Source of the DNA: Ceratopteris richardii
Lineage: Eukaryota > Streptophyta > Polypodiopsida > Polypodiales > Pteridaceae
Length of the DNA: 64,000 nucleotides
Direction of reading: 5' to 3'
Assembly (NCBI GenBank): GCA_020310875.1
Contig: CM035416.1
Span: forward strand, 10,001 to 74,000
Below the pieces are notes generated by a model. That model made no database searches, was not told the DNA's origin, and saw only the letters and a list, made by a program, of their open reading frames with translations. Position 1 is the first letter of the stretch, and every line of letters begins with the position of its first letter. This document shows, one piece after another, positions 22,347 to 32,914 of the stretch. The position numbers and the translations under genes are program-made.

Positions 22347-23704
22347 ATTTTTTCAGTAATACATTGTGTTTTTGGCTTCATTTGTTGTGTCGTCGCTCAG
22401 TCCGTCTACTCCTGCTTGGCTCTGCTTTTTTCAGTTGTTAGTGTTGAACCCTAAACAAAGTTTTTGCAGCATGGAGTCGACAGACAAATCCTCTCCCTCT
22501 CCTTCGACTGTCGTCGCTAGATCTTCTCCCTCTTCTACGTCCTCTTCGGCAATATCAAAATCTTTGTCATCTGCAGCAGCTCCACCCTTTTCTTCTATCG
22601 TGGCTGCTCCATCCTCGTCATCAACTTCTTGGGCTGCGCAAGTCCACACTCTGGCGCACTCTGCGCAAATCCATGAGTTGACGCACTCTCCTCCCTCCTC
22701 ACCGTCGTCTCCTACAGGCGGCAATTCTAATTCGCAATACCTCCTCCTGGGCAGCCCTGCCACTCGAAGATCTCCTCGGCTTCTGGCAATCGCAGCTGCT
22801 AAATCCAAATCCAGCAGCTCTACTCGTTCTTCCTCAGGGCCAATCCGCTCCTTAACTCACTCCTTTTCCTCGGATCAATCACCAGGCCCCAAGTCTCTTG
22901 CGCCTACGATCAAAAAGAGGGCCTCCTCGACTCCATCCTCTGATCAAACACCAGGTCCCAAGCCTTTGGCTTCTACAACCAACCTTCGAGTCCCCTCGAC
23001 ACCAATCTCGATCGGGTTCTCGACCAGCCTACAGGCCTCTTCCGCACCAAGCTCAATCGGTAACTCTCCGATTGTCGCTTACACCTGTGAAGCTCCCTCT
23101 GTCGACATTTCATGTGACAACCTTCGGTCCAGCGTTTGGGAACTGCTCTCCCTCTCCCCGGACTCTCTCCAGCTCCATCAACCTATGCCTTTGCGCTCCT
23201 ACATCGAGCAGCTCTCCTCCATCCCGGGATTTCCTTACTCCTCGGAAGATATCTCCATCGCTCTCTCCCCGTTGCTGGTTTCGCCTAAGGAAGTCGCTCC
23301 TTCCTCGGTATCATCAAACCTTTCTCAAGCTCCCTCAACTTCAGTCACTTCAGTCGCTTCTGCCCCACCTCAGTCGACTCTCCCACTCGTGGCCTCTCCT
23401 TCGACCTCTCCCTCTTCGACTTGCGTTGCCTCTCCCTCAACCTCTACTCCTCCAACTCTCGCTACTTCTCCACCGACTACCATCCCTTCGACTCACCCTT
23501 CCACCGCCTCTCCATCAAAGTTTACTTCTTCTACTACTCCAGCGTCCTCAGCATGGACTCACCCTTCCACCCCTCAGGTCGGACACCCTCCCCCCACTTC
23601 AACTCCAGCTTCAGCCTCCTCGCCCCCAGCTTCTACTTCCTCGCCCTCAGCTTCAGTCTCCTCACCACCAGATTCGCCTTTGGACTCCAACCAAAGCTCC
23701 CCTC
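22342..23704 (+). mobile_element. Penelope-like retroelement, 3'-truncated unit joined to telomere repeats
   Basis: The first 1.36 kb of a third PLE unit matches 14,527-15,889. Identity stops after GCTCCCCTC at 23,704, and the sequence passes through CCCTCCCC into CCCTAAA repeats. The missing part is the 3' side of the sense RNA. This places the element's sense 3' direction toward the telomeric C-strand repeats, as expected if reverse transcription was primed by a G-strand 3' end. Confidence 0.92.
22471..23704 (+). pseudogene. PLE ORF, N-terminal fragment
   Basis: ATG 22,471 (MESTDK) followed by about 411 codons of the Ser/Pro-rich N-terminal region, identical to the start of the intact ORF. 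Cut at the telomere-repeat junction, where the frame runs a few codons further into telomere sequence and stops. It has no RT domain. Confidence 0.9.
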
Positions 23705-24036
23705 CCCTCCCCTAAACCCTAAACCCTAAACCCTAAACCCTAAACCCTAAACCCTAAACCCTAAACCCTAAACCCTAAACCCCTAAACCCTAAACCCTAA
23801 ACCCTAAACCCTAAACCCTAAACCCTAAACCCTAAACCCTAAACCCTGAACCCTGAACCCTGAACCCTGAACCCTGAACCCTGAACCCTGAACCCTGAAC
23901 CCTGAACCCTGAACCCTGAACCCTGAACCCTAAACCCTAAACCCTAAACCCTAAACCCTAAACCCTAAACCCTAAACCCTAAACCCTAAACCCTAAACCT
24001 TAAAACCCTAAACCTTAAAACCCTAAACCCTAAACT
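23705..24036. repeat. Telomeric repeat tract (CCCTAAA)n with a CCCTGAA block
   Basis: CCCTCCCC is followed by CCCTAAA heptamers from 23,710, one copy with an extra C near 23,778, then 12 consecutive CCCTGAA units (23,844-23,927), more CCCTAAA, and degenerating CCTTAAAA/CCCTAAA to about 24,036. This is the Arabidopsis-type plant telomere sequence in C-strand orientation, which places the chromosome tip to the left. The tract is now interstitial, with PLE DNA distal to it. Confidence 0.97.
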
Positions 24037-24084
24037 CATTTTGTAAATAAAGTCCTTGAACACTTATTATAAGAGTTTCTAAAA

Positions 24085-24290
24085 GTGCATAAAAAATCAA
24101 CAGCCTATCACCCACAAGCCAATGGTCAAGCAAAAGTACAAACAAGATTTTATGTATTGTACTAAAGAAGCAAATGAATAACAAGCACTCGGATTAGACA
24201 AACATTTGCATCATGTAGCTGGGCCTACGAGTTGCTTATAAGACAACATTAAGATTAAAAAAATGACTCCATTTGATTGCCCATGGCCGA
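24085..24290 (+). pseudogene. Ty3/gypsy integrase relic (left duplicate)
   Basis: One frame reads YHPQANGQAKVQTRF, the signature near the end of the Ty3/gypsy integrase core, then a stop. Further on there are traces of the usual WAYR and TPF segments (WAYELLIRQ, KKMTPFD) in other frames. It is heavily decayed with no usable ORF. The same relic recurs 2,610 bp to the right at 26,695-26,900. Confidence 0.6.
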
Positions 24291-24599
24291 GGTGAGACAT
24301 CTAGAAAAGTGAATGCTCCCCCCAAGCTAGCTAGTTAGTTACTAAAGGTCTTTGTTATTGGAAACGACTCAACTTTTAAGATAATGAATAGTTCAAGCAA
24401 GAGGGATCTAAGCATTAGCCTACGGCTTGACTACAAAGATTGGTGTATGATTAGTACTAGAATTGAGGTCTTCGTTTTTAGAAAACGACCCTAGAACTTT
24501 TAATATAATGAATAGATCAAGCAAAAGGATCTAAGCATTACCCTACGGCTTGATTCGTGTATTATTAGTACTAGAATTGAAGAGTATGGTGAAGAATAC

Positions 24600-24880
24600 C
24601 TAAGGTTGTTGAACTTCTCAAGAATCTCCAATTCAGAGGTATTATATGGGGAAATGACAATAGAATCAAAGACATTCCTAGAGTAATAAAAAAGGAGCAA
24701 CTTCACTACATGGAACCACAAATGGGGAATGCAAGGTCGGAACTCAAGTTCACTTTCCTTTGGCATCCTCTCATTGAGATGAAGAAGGCATCTTTGTTAT
24801 GGCAAATTCTGCATAGGGGCATTTGAACCAATATGAAGACTCAGAACCTCACGAGATATTGCCATGTGGCATCTTCTATT
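24600..24880 (+). pseudogene. Old LINE ORF2 relic on the plus strand (left duplicate)
   Basis: Frames read RGIIWGNDNRIKDIPRV and then LWHPLIEMKKASLLWQILHR with stops. They resemble the RNFLWTGDHNRRGVPKIK and IWHPLIEIKKSVLLWQILHR parts of the nearby full LINE, but with the stretch between deleted and on the opposite strand. This is an older, independent LINE insertion, repeated at 27,210-27,490. Confidence 0.6.
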
Positions 24881-24959
24881 CACATTGCGGAAGCATAGTT
24901 CATATGATTTCATGCTATTTCATGGAACGCTTTTCTGATGCCCCCTCCCTAAGAGTATT

Positions 24960-26612
24960 TTTTTTTTATATAAAGGAAGTTCGGCAATAGCCTACTCTCC
25001 CGGACTTGAATTAAATTAAGAAACAAAGGTACAATAGAAGGGGACTAGTGCCCACGGGACCCCCCAAATCCCACAAAGCAGGGGAAGCTTGAATGAATTC
25101 TAGGTTGCATTACAGAGAAGGTTAATCACCCTCTCATCGCCCTCATGCGGGGCCCACTTGGGTTTGAGCTTGTTGTTGATCAAAATGAGGACTTGATGGT
25201 GCCTGAAGGGGGGGGGATTTCTTACTGTTAACAATCCTTTTGCCAAGGAGGAATAGTGATTTCTCAATCGACCACTCCCTGGGGGGATCGCCGAAGTTGA
25301 GAGCACACCTCTCCCGCCATATTTTCCACAAGACTTCCCCTCTGATGGCGTTCCAGAGTGTCGCAGAGCAGCCGATCGCTTCTCCCAAAAGGACTTGTTT
25401 CCAACTAAGCTGTTTTTGAAGTCCGATTTTCATTCCAACCGTCTGCCAGATTCTGTAGGAGTTGGGGCAGGTAAGGAAGATGTGTGGGACATCTTCGATA
25501 GCCCGGTGGCAGCGTTTGCACCAAGGAGGGATCCCACAGAGTTTGCTAGCCTTATGGTTGGTCCAAATTCCTCGATGCAGAATTTGCCATAAGAGGACAG
25601 ACTTCTTAATCTCGATAAGGGGGTGCCAGATACCCATGAATTTCATGTCCCACCGAAGCCGCGTCCAAGACAGGCACCACTTCTTGTTGAGGCTGATCTG
25701 GTGGTCAGCCGTTTCTTTGATGTTCGGGATTTTGAGTAGGCTATTTCCATTGTGCCATTTGAGACCAAGCGAGTTCGGTGTATCGTGTCCCATGAGAAGG
25801 CGAGTCTTGTGACGATCCCATGCGAGGCATCTGCTTTGCAAAGTGTTCCATTCTTCGTAGGAGATGTTTTTGCAAGGGTCAATATCCTCGAAATTGATCC
25901 AGCTGTTGGTGTCATGTTTCCAGAGGTGTTTCCATTTTTTGAATCCTTTGTTCCATAATCTCTTGGCATTTTGAATGTTCCACGACTCCACACTCCGGAT
26001 GCCATGTATCGGGAACCAGATAGAGTCGTTTTGTCTGATTCCGGCTGCCCACTTCCAGTCCTCACTAATTCTTGTGAAGCTTTTGACTTTATTCCAACCC
26101 TTCCAAAGGGAGCACACGAGATTGGAGCCTTTCGGGAAGACAGGGATCGGGGAGAATAGCAGGGTCATGATGTCAAGATTCTTCCAGTTTGGGAACCCCA
26201 TGAGAGCCCATTCATTCTTGTTTCTGAAGATCAGCTTGGCCCACGAGGCCTCCCTATTGCACCAAGCCTTAATCATCCATTTGGCTGCCAGTTTGTTAGC
26301 CATACACCCTATGTCCAGGATACCAAGCCCCCCGCAATCTCTGGGGCTAGTGCAGATGGCTCATTTGATTTTAGGCACCCCCCTTCTGTTGTGATCGCCC
26401 GTCCAAAGAAAGTTTCTACAAATACTATTCATTTTGGACAGGCCTTGCTCATTCGGTCTCCAGCAGGAAAGGAAATAGATGGTAGAAGAGAGGAGGAACG
26501 TGTTGATAACCATCGCACGCCCAGCGAGGTTGATTTGCATACCTTTCCAATAGTTAAGCTTGTTTTCGAGTTTGGCCAACACCCAGTTCCATCGCTGCTC
26601 CATAGAGACGCC
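24960..26612 (-). mobile_element. LINE 3' portion (left duplicate, truncated)
   Basis: Copy of 27,570-29,222: poly(A) end (T-run at 24,960-24,967 on the plus strand), 3' UTR, and the C-terminal part of ORF2. It ends at the duplication joint, not at a LINE boundary, so it arose by duplication rather than by a separate retrotransposition. The flank CTCCCTAAGAGTATT (24,945-24,959) is also duplicated. Confidence 0.88.
25143..26603 (-). pseudogene. LINE ORF2 C-terminal fragment (left duplicate)
   Basis: It carries part of the RT thumb region, the in-frame TGA at 26,361-26,363, and the 386-codon C-terminal stretch with the zinc-binding zf-RVT segment (LLWQILHRGIWTNHKASKL, then a C-x2-C...H...C cluster). 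No RT active site is present. It is identical to the matching part of the right-hand copy. Confidence 0.85.
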
Positions 26613-26694
26613 AAACCCTAAACCTTAAAACCCTAAACCCTAAACTCATTTTGTAAATAAAGTCCTTGAACACTTATTATAAGAGTTTCTAAAA

Positions 26695-27490
26695 GTGCAT
26701 AAAAAATCAACAGCCTATCACCCACAAGCCAATGGTCAAGCAAAAGTACAAACAAGATTTTATGTATTGTACTAAAGAAGCAAATGAATAACAAGCACTC
26801 GGATTAGACAAACATTTGCATCATGTAGCTGGGCCTACGAGTTGCTTATAAGACAACATTAAGATTAAAAAAATGACTCCATTTGATTGCCCATGGCCGA
26901 GGTGAGACATCTAGAAAAGTGAATGCTCCCCCCAAGCTAGCTAGTTAGTTACTAAAGGTCTTTGTTATTGGAAACGACTCAACTTTTAAGATAATGAATA
27001 GTTCAAGCAAGAGGGATCTAAGCATTAGCCTACGGCTTGACTACAAAGATTGGTGTATGATTAGTACTAGAATTGAGGTCTTCGTTTTTAGAAAACGACC
27101 CTAGAACTTTTAATATAATGAATAGATCAAGCAAAAGGATCTAAGCATTACCCTACGGCTTGATTCGTGTATTATTAGTACTAGAATTGAAGAGTATGGT
27201 GAAGAATACCTAAGGTTGTTGAACTTCTCAAGAATCTCCAATTCAGAGGTATTATATGGGGAAATGACAATAGAATCAAAGACATTCCTAGAGTAATAAA
27301 AAAGGAGCAACTTCACTACATGGAACCACAAATGGGGAATGCAAGGTCGGAACTCAAGTTCACTTTCCTTTGGCATCCTCTCATTGAGATGAAGAAGGCA
27401 TCTTTGTTATGGCAAATTCTGCATAGGGGCATTTGAACCAATATGAAGACTCAGAACCTCACGAGATATTGCCATGTGGCATCTTCTATT
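26695..27490 (+). pseudogene. Gypsy integrase and old LINE relics (right duplicate)
   Basis: Duplicate of the two relics at 24,085-24,290 and 24,600-24,880: YHPQANGQAKV integrase remnant, then the plus-strand LINE remnant. They pre-date the minus-strand LINE insertion, because that LINE's target-site copy (27,555-27,569) lies just to their right. Confidence 0.58.
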
Positions 27491-27554
27491 CACATTGCGG
27501 AAGCATAGTTCATATGATTTCATGCTATTTCATGGAACGCTTTTCTGATGCCCC

Positions 27555-27569
27555 CTCCCTAAGAGTATT
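27555..27569. repeat. LINE target-site duplication, left copy
   Basis: CTCCCTAAGAGTATT next to the LINE poly(A) end. The identical 15-mer is at 33,930-33,944, beyond the LINE 5' end. Confidence 0.9.
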
Positions 27570-27752
27570 TTTTTTTTATATAAAGGAAGTTCGGCAATAG
27601 CCTACTCTCCCGGACTTGAATTAAATTAAGAAACAAAGGTACAATAGAAGGGGACTAGTGCCCACGGGACCCCCCAAATCCCACAAAGCAGGGGAAGCTT
27701 GAATGAATTCTAGGTTGCATTACAGAGAAGGTTAATCACCCTCTCATCGCCC

Positions 27753-30700
27753 TCATGCGGGGCCCACTTGGGTTTGAGCTTGTTGTTGATCAAAATGAGG
27801 ACTTGATGGTGCCTGAAGGGGGGGGGATTTCTTACTGTTAACAATCCTTTTGCCAAGGAGGAATAGTGATTTCTCAATCGACCACTCCCTGGGGGGATCG
27901 CCGAAGTTGAGAGCACACCTCTCCCGCCATATTTTCCACAAGACTTCCCCTCTGATGGCGTTCCAGAGTGTCGCAGAGCAGCCGATCGCTTCTCCCAAAA
28001 GGACTTGTTTCCAACTAAGCTGTTTTTGAAGTCCGATTTTCATTCCAACCGTCTGCCAGATTCTGTAGGAGTTGGGGCAGGTAAGGAAGATGTGTGGGAC
28101 ATCTTCGATAGCCCGGTGGCAGCGTTTGCACCAAGGAGGGATCCCACAGAGTTTGCTAGCCTTATGGTTGGTCCAAATTCCTCGATGCAGAATTTGCCAT
28201 AAGAGGACAGACTTCTTAATCTCGATAAGGGGGTGCCAGATACCCATGAATTTCATGTCCCACCGAAGCCGCGTCCAAGACAGGCACCACTTCTTGTTGA
28301 GGCTGATCTGGTGGTCAGCCGTTTCTTTGATGTTCGGGATTTTGAGTAGGCTATTTCCATTGTGCCATTTGAGACCAAGCGAGTTCGGTGTATCGTGTCC
28401 CATGAGAAGGCGAGTCTTGTGACGATCCCATGCGAGGCATCTGCTTTGCAAAGTGTTCCATTCTTCGTAGGAGATGTTTTTGCAAGGGTCAATATCCTCG
28501 AAATTGATCCAGCTGTTGGTGTCATGTTTCCAGAGGTGTTTCCATTTTTTGAATCCTTTGTTCCATAATCTCTTGGCATTTTGAATGTTCCACGACTCCA
28601 CACTCCGGATGCCATGTATCGGGAACCAGATAGAGTCGTTTTGTCTGATTCCGGCTGCCCACTTCCAGTCCTCACTAATTCTTGTGAAGCTTTTGACTTT
28701 ATTCCAACCCTTCCAAAGGGAGCACACGAGATTGGAGCCTTTCGGGAAGACAGGGATCGGGGAGAATAGCAGGGTCATGATGTCAAGATTCTTCCAGTTT
28801 GGGAACCCCATGAGAGCCCACTCATTCTTGTTTCTGAAGATCAGCTTGGCCCACGAGGCCTCCCTATTGCACCAAGCCTTAATCATCCATTTGGCTGCCA
28901 GTTTGTTAGCCATACACCCTATGTCCAGGATACCAAGCCCCCCGCAATCTCTGGGGCTAGTGCAGATGGCTCATTTGATTTTAGGCACCCCCCTTCTGTT
29001 GTGATCGCCCGTCCAAAGAAAGTTTCTACAAATACTATTCATTTTGGACAGGCCTTGCTCATTCGGTCTCCAGCAGGAAAGGAAATAGATGGTAGAAGAG
29101 AGGAGGAACGTGTTGATAACCATCGCACGCCCAGCGAGGTTGATTTGCATACCTTTCCAATAGTTAAGCTTGTTTTCGAGTTTGGCCAACACCCAGTTCC
29201 ATCGCTGCTCCATAGAGACGCCAAACCCCAATGGGATTCCAAGAAGTCGAAAGATTTGGCCCTGCGGAATGATTTGACAGCCATGATCAATGAGAAGGCC
29301 AGGATGATGTCCCACAATGGCCCTAAAGGCGGTCTTAGAGTGGTTGATTTTGGATCCAGAGGCATCACAAAAGGTAGCAAGACACCTCCAGAAAGTCTCC
29401 AGGCTGGTATTATCATTGTGAACGAACGCGTTCATATCATCGGCAAAAAGTCTCATGATGATTTGACTGTGGTCGTGAGGCAGCCAGAGGCCTTTGATAT
29501 TGCCAGCCTCCACATGATGCGCTACAAGTCTGCTCAGCCCCTCAGTGGCGATGGCAAAAAGAAGGGGGGCCAGAGGGCACCCTTGTCTAATAGATCTTCT
29601 AAGATGGATCGCCTTCGAAAGTTTGCCGTTCACGTTAATTTGGGTCGTTGCGTTTCCAAGAAGGGTCGCGATCATCTTGGTGAATTTCTGACTACATCCG
29701 AGATCTTGAAGCGACTGCAGAATATAGTCCCATTCTAGCCTGTCGTAGGCTTTGTCAAAGTCGATCTTGAGGAAAACCACATCTTGATTAGACTCATTTG
29801 CAAATTGAATACCTTCCCAAATATCCATAATGGTTTCCAGGATAGACCTGCCTTTGATGAAGCCTTTTTGGTCCTCACTAAGCCAAGATCTCAGGTGGCA
29901 CGAGATTCTGTTGGCAATGACTTTGGCGATGATCTTGTATCCTGTTTGGAGCATCGTAATAGGCCGCCAGTTCTCGATTCTGTTCTTTTCCCCCTTCTTG
30001 TGTATCAACTTGATAATTCCATTATTTAGACAAGAAGGAAGAGCACCAAACTTTAGCGCTTCTTGCCAAACCATCCGAAGAGGGGTGGCAACCGCCAGCT
30101 TGAAGGATTTAAAGAACTCGTTGGTGAGTCCGTCGGGTCCCGGGCTTTTACCGAGAGGGAGGGCATCAATAACCTCAATGATTTCTGATTCAGAGATAGG
30201 GGCATGAAGCAGGGAATGGAGGTTGGGTGGTATCCTCCGGGGGGAAACCCTAGAAATGGCAGCCATACAGTCCCTTCTATGGTGGGAGAGGGGGTTCGAG
30301 GTTCCCAGGAGTCTCGTGAAGTGCCCTTCGATGATGCCAAAATTATCTTCTTCCGAATTGCATACATTGCCGTGTGGATCTAGCAGTAGGGGGATAGAAT
30401 CTCGGTTGTATTTCCTTTTAAGGATACGGCACATCTCTTTGGTGGGTTTGTCGGCTTTGCCAGCCCACCACTCCTTGAAGAAAATTTGCAAGTTTTTCCT
30501 TTGTATTTCTTCCTCGTATCTTAACACCGCTCTGATTTTTCGGAGACCTTTCTAGGATTGGTGTTTTCCTTTGTTCACTTCCTCCTCGAGCCGCCAGAGT
30601 CTGTGGTAAAGAGCTTCCCTACGAGCCCGCCGCACAGTCTCGAGCATCTTCTTAGTTCTGATCATGATCTTACGAGACTTGTCGACCGCACTTCTCCAGC

Positions 30701-31535
30701 ACTTGGCTGGGGCCAAGCCGGAGGCGAACGCCACCTTCCACACATCGGCAATTTCTTGATGGACGGAGGGGAGAGAGAAGGTGGTTGCGTTGGCATGGAA
30801 CCACGGAGCCTTGTGGATCTTGTCGGAAGGTTGAAAAGTGATAACGATCGGGTAGTGATCAGAGATAGTGAGGTCAGTGCGTTGCGTGATGGTAGGGTGG
30901 CCCCACTGATGAGTAAAACTCTGAGAGATATAGCATCTGTCGAGTCTAGCTTTTCTCAGGTCCTCGCCCGCTTGGAGATTCGACCAAGAAAAGCCACTCG
31001 AGTCTTTGAATTCAACCAAATCCAGGTGAAGTTTGGTCATGTCCCACGTTTCTTTCTCCCGACTGTCGATGACCCTGCCCTTGCCCATCCATCTGTCCGT
31101 AGGGTCCTCCACCATGTTGAAGTCTCCACATATAAGCACGTTGTGGGGAAGCGAGTCTAAGGAGGTCCAAGTGTTCAGTCTCTCCAAATCCCCGTTAGGG
31201 GCGTACAGAGAAACCATAGTAACACAAAGAGGAGCACCAAAAGAGACAGCAATCCAACGGTGACTTACATCTTCAATGGAATTCTCGAGCTTTTCAAACC
31301 AGAGTTGTTTAACACCGATAACCGTTCCTCCAGACCCCCGCTGGTGCTTCGTAGGGATCCACACATGGGCCGAGGAGACCTGTCTGAGCCGTTTCTGGAG
31401 GTCTTCTCCGTCAATTTTAATCTCTTGAATACATATAAAGTCTGGGTTTAAGCTACTGTCGCGAAGCCATTGACCAATGATGGTCGCTCTTGAGGGGTCG
31501 GTTAGCCCTCTAGCATTTAGCGAGATGACAATCAT
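27753..31535 (-). pseudogene. LINE ORF2: endonuclease-reverse transcriptase with two in-frame stops
   Basis: Starts at ATG 31,533-31,535 (MIVISLNARGL). The APE-type endonuclease is complete: SLNARG, CIQEIK, ICGDFNMVEDP, LDRCY, SDHYPI. A TAG at 30,552-30,554 interrupts the linker. The RT follows in the same frame, with LIHKKGEKNRIENWRPI, KIDFDKAYDRLEWDYI and the active site FADD (29,436-29,447). A TGA at 28,971-28,973, probably a former Trp codon (VPKIK-stop-AICTSP), precedes the C-terminal zinc-binding zf-RVT region. The frame is otherwise open for 1,261 codons. No RNase H domain is seen. It would nick target DNA and reverse transcribe LINE RNA if intact. As it stands it is probably inactive. 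Confidence 0.9.
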
Positions 31536-32914
31536 TTTTGTGTTGATCCCTCTTTGCGGGAGGGAGCTTTGTCCTTTCTTCTCTTGGCTTCATCTTTCTT
31601 TTTCGCTGGGATCTGATCCCGACTTAGAAATCGGTTCTTGTGGGGGCTTTTCCAGGGTAACTCCATAGGCTGTTTTCCTTTGCGGGATGCCCCTTGCTGG
31701 GGAGACTTGGGCCCCGTGCTCGGCACCGTTTCCGGGATCGTCGATCCAATGATGGAACTTTCACTATCCATGTTGTCTTCGTTACTAGTGGTGAAACCAT
31801 CTTCTTTGCTTGTAGTGTAGCCCTCCTGGGGGGTTTCTTTATTGTCAGGGATCTCTAGGGCTTTGTCGTAGGTGTCTACCTCAAGTAGCTTCCCGCCTGG
31901 GTAGTCAAGCTCATTGATCTCCTTTCCTAGATTGCAATACAAATTGCTATAGGGGATAAGTGGCAGGTTGTTTCTCTCACCGTTGGCCCTCGGGCTTCTT
32001 TTCATTCTTCTTCTAACTTCAATAAAGCCATCAGCGTCAGCTTGTGGGTTAAGGGGGCCCTTGCCTTCCCCTTCCTTGGTCGAGTGGGTCATATCGCCAA
32101 TGTTGTCTTGAGCAGTTTTGGAGGCTTCTTGAATTCGCTTGCTTTTTTGCCTGAAAGGGCAATCTTTAATTCTGTGACCTTGTTGGCCACAGCGAAAGCA
32201 CGCGTTGGGAAGGTTTTTGTAGCTGATGTCCTGCTCCCATACTTCTCCTTCGCCCATGTCCACTTTGATCGGAAGCGGCGAACTGAGGTCGGCCTCGACA
32301 CAGATTTGGGGGTGCCACCTAGCATTGAACGAGTGTCTTGTACCTTCATAGATGAGACCACCAATGTCTTCGCGTGAAGCCAGCGGCTTGCCGATAGGAG
32401 AGACAATGTCCCACACGAAGTTGTACAAGAAGTAAGGAAGGTTAGGGAGCTCAACCCAAAGAGGGTACCGAAGCGATTTTGATTTGTCGGGAGTAAAGTC
32501 CGGGGACCATCTGAATAGGCACAGGGTCGCCCGACCGAACTGCCAGGTGCCAACGCTTAGGGCTTGGAACGCCATCTCTTCATTTTCAAAAACTAGCAGC
32601 ATGTGGTTCGCTGGTAAGAACTGACATTTGCTAACAATTAGCCCTCGAGGGAACCACTCTTTTCGAAGCCATTGTCGCACAGTTTCTAGCGGGGGCCTAG
32701 GGCCAAACACTTGGCCGACGAGGCAAACTTTCTTGAGCTCCTCCTGAGCTGACAGAACTGCGGGTCTACTGAGGGATACAATGGGGGATTCAACACTTTC
32801 GGATGCCCCAGGGGCGGCACACGACCCCCCCTCCAGCAGAGCGGCCAGGATATCGGTCTCCCCAGGGGGAGGGGCCCGATTACTTTTCACGAGAGAGGAT
32901 GAAGCCACATCCAT
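31532..32914 (-). CDS. LINE ORF1: RNA-binding protein (DUF4283, CCHC zinc knuckle)
   Basis: ATG 32,914 (MDVASSSL) to TGA 31,532, 460 aa, uninterrupted. About residues 70-220 match the DUF4283 domain of plant LINE ORF1 and gag-like proteins (FPRGLIVSKCQFLP, LWVELPNLPYFLYN). A zinc knuckle CFRCGQQGHRIKDC (C-x2-C-x4-H-x4-C) follows. The C-terminus is basic and Lys-rich. It should bind LINE RNA in the ribonucleoprotein. Its stop codon overlaps the ORF2 start in ATGA (31,532-31,535), which suggests termination-reinitiation for ORF2. A longer frame upstream lacks an ATG, so I chose 32,914. Confidence 0.88.
   Translation of the reverse strand: MDVASSSLVKSNRAPPPGETDILAALLEGGSCAAPGASESVESPIVSLSRPAVLSAQEELKKVCLVGQVFGPRPPLETVRQWLRKEWFPRGLIVSKCQFLPANHMLLVFENEEMAFQALSVGTWQFGRATLCLFRWSPDFTPDKSKSLRYPLWVELPNLPYFLYNFVWDIVSPIGKPLASREDIGGLIYEGTRHSFNARWHPQICVEADLSSPLPIKVDMGEGEVWEQDISYKNLPNACFRCGQQGHRIKDCPFRQKSKRIQEASKTAQDNIGDMTHSTKEGEGKGPLNPQADADGFIEVRRRMKRSPRANGERNNLPLIPYSNLYCNLGKEINELDYPGGKLLEVDTYDKALEIPDNKETPQEGYTTSKEDGFTTSNEDNMDSESSIIGSTIPETVPSTGPKSPQQGASRKGKQPMELPWKSPHKNRFLSRDQIPAKKKDEAKRRKDKAPSRKEGSTQK

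Larger units (their letters stand above)
24003..26612. repeat. 2,610-bp tandem duplication, left copy
   Basis: It matches 26,613-29,222 with a constant offset of 2,610 and a single substitution that I found (T at 26,201 versus C at 28,811). It contains degenerate telomere repeats, old transposon relics and the 3' part of the LINE. AAACCC occurs at all three boundaries (24,003, 26,613, 29,223), so the joint has 6-bp microhomology. Confidence 0.95.
26613..29222. repeat. 2,610-bp tandem duplication, right copy
   Basis: Second copy of the tandem duplication, beginning with degenerate telomere repeats fused after LINE sequence (GACGCCAAACCCTAAACC at 26,608). The near-identity of the two copies indicates a recent event. 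This copy is continuous with the rest of the LINE on its right and so keeps the ancestral arrangement. Confidence 0.95.

Noticed and set aside
23705..24036. The telomere tract as the present chromosome end
   Set aside because: It has PLE DNA distal to it, and its proximal side is degenerate. It is a former end or an interstitial tract.
24500..24766. 88-codon minus-strand ORF and its duplicate at 27,110-27,376
   Set aside because: Lies antisense to the old LINE relic, with no independent support.
25395..26621. Several plus-strand ORFs across the LINE (and duplicates)
   Set aside because: All are opposite-strand shadows of LINE ORF2.
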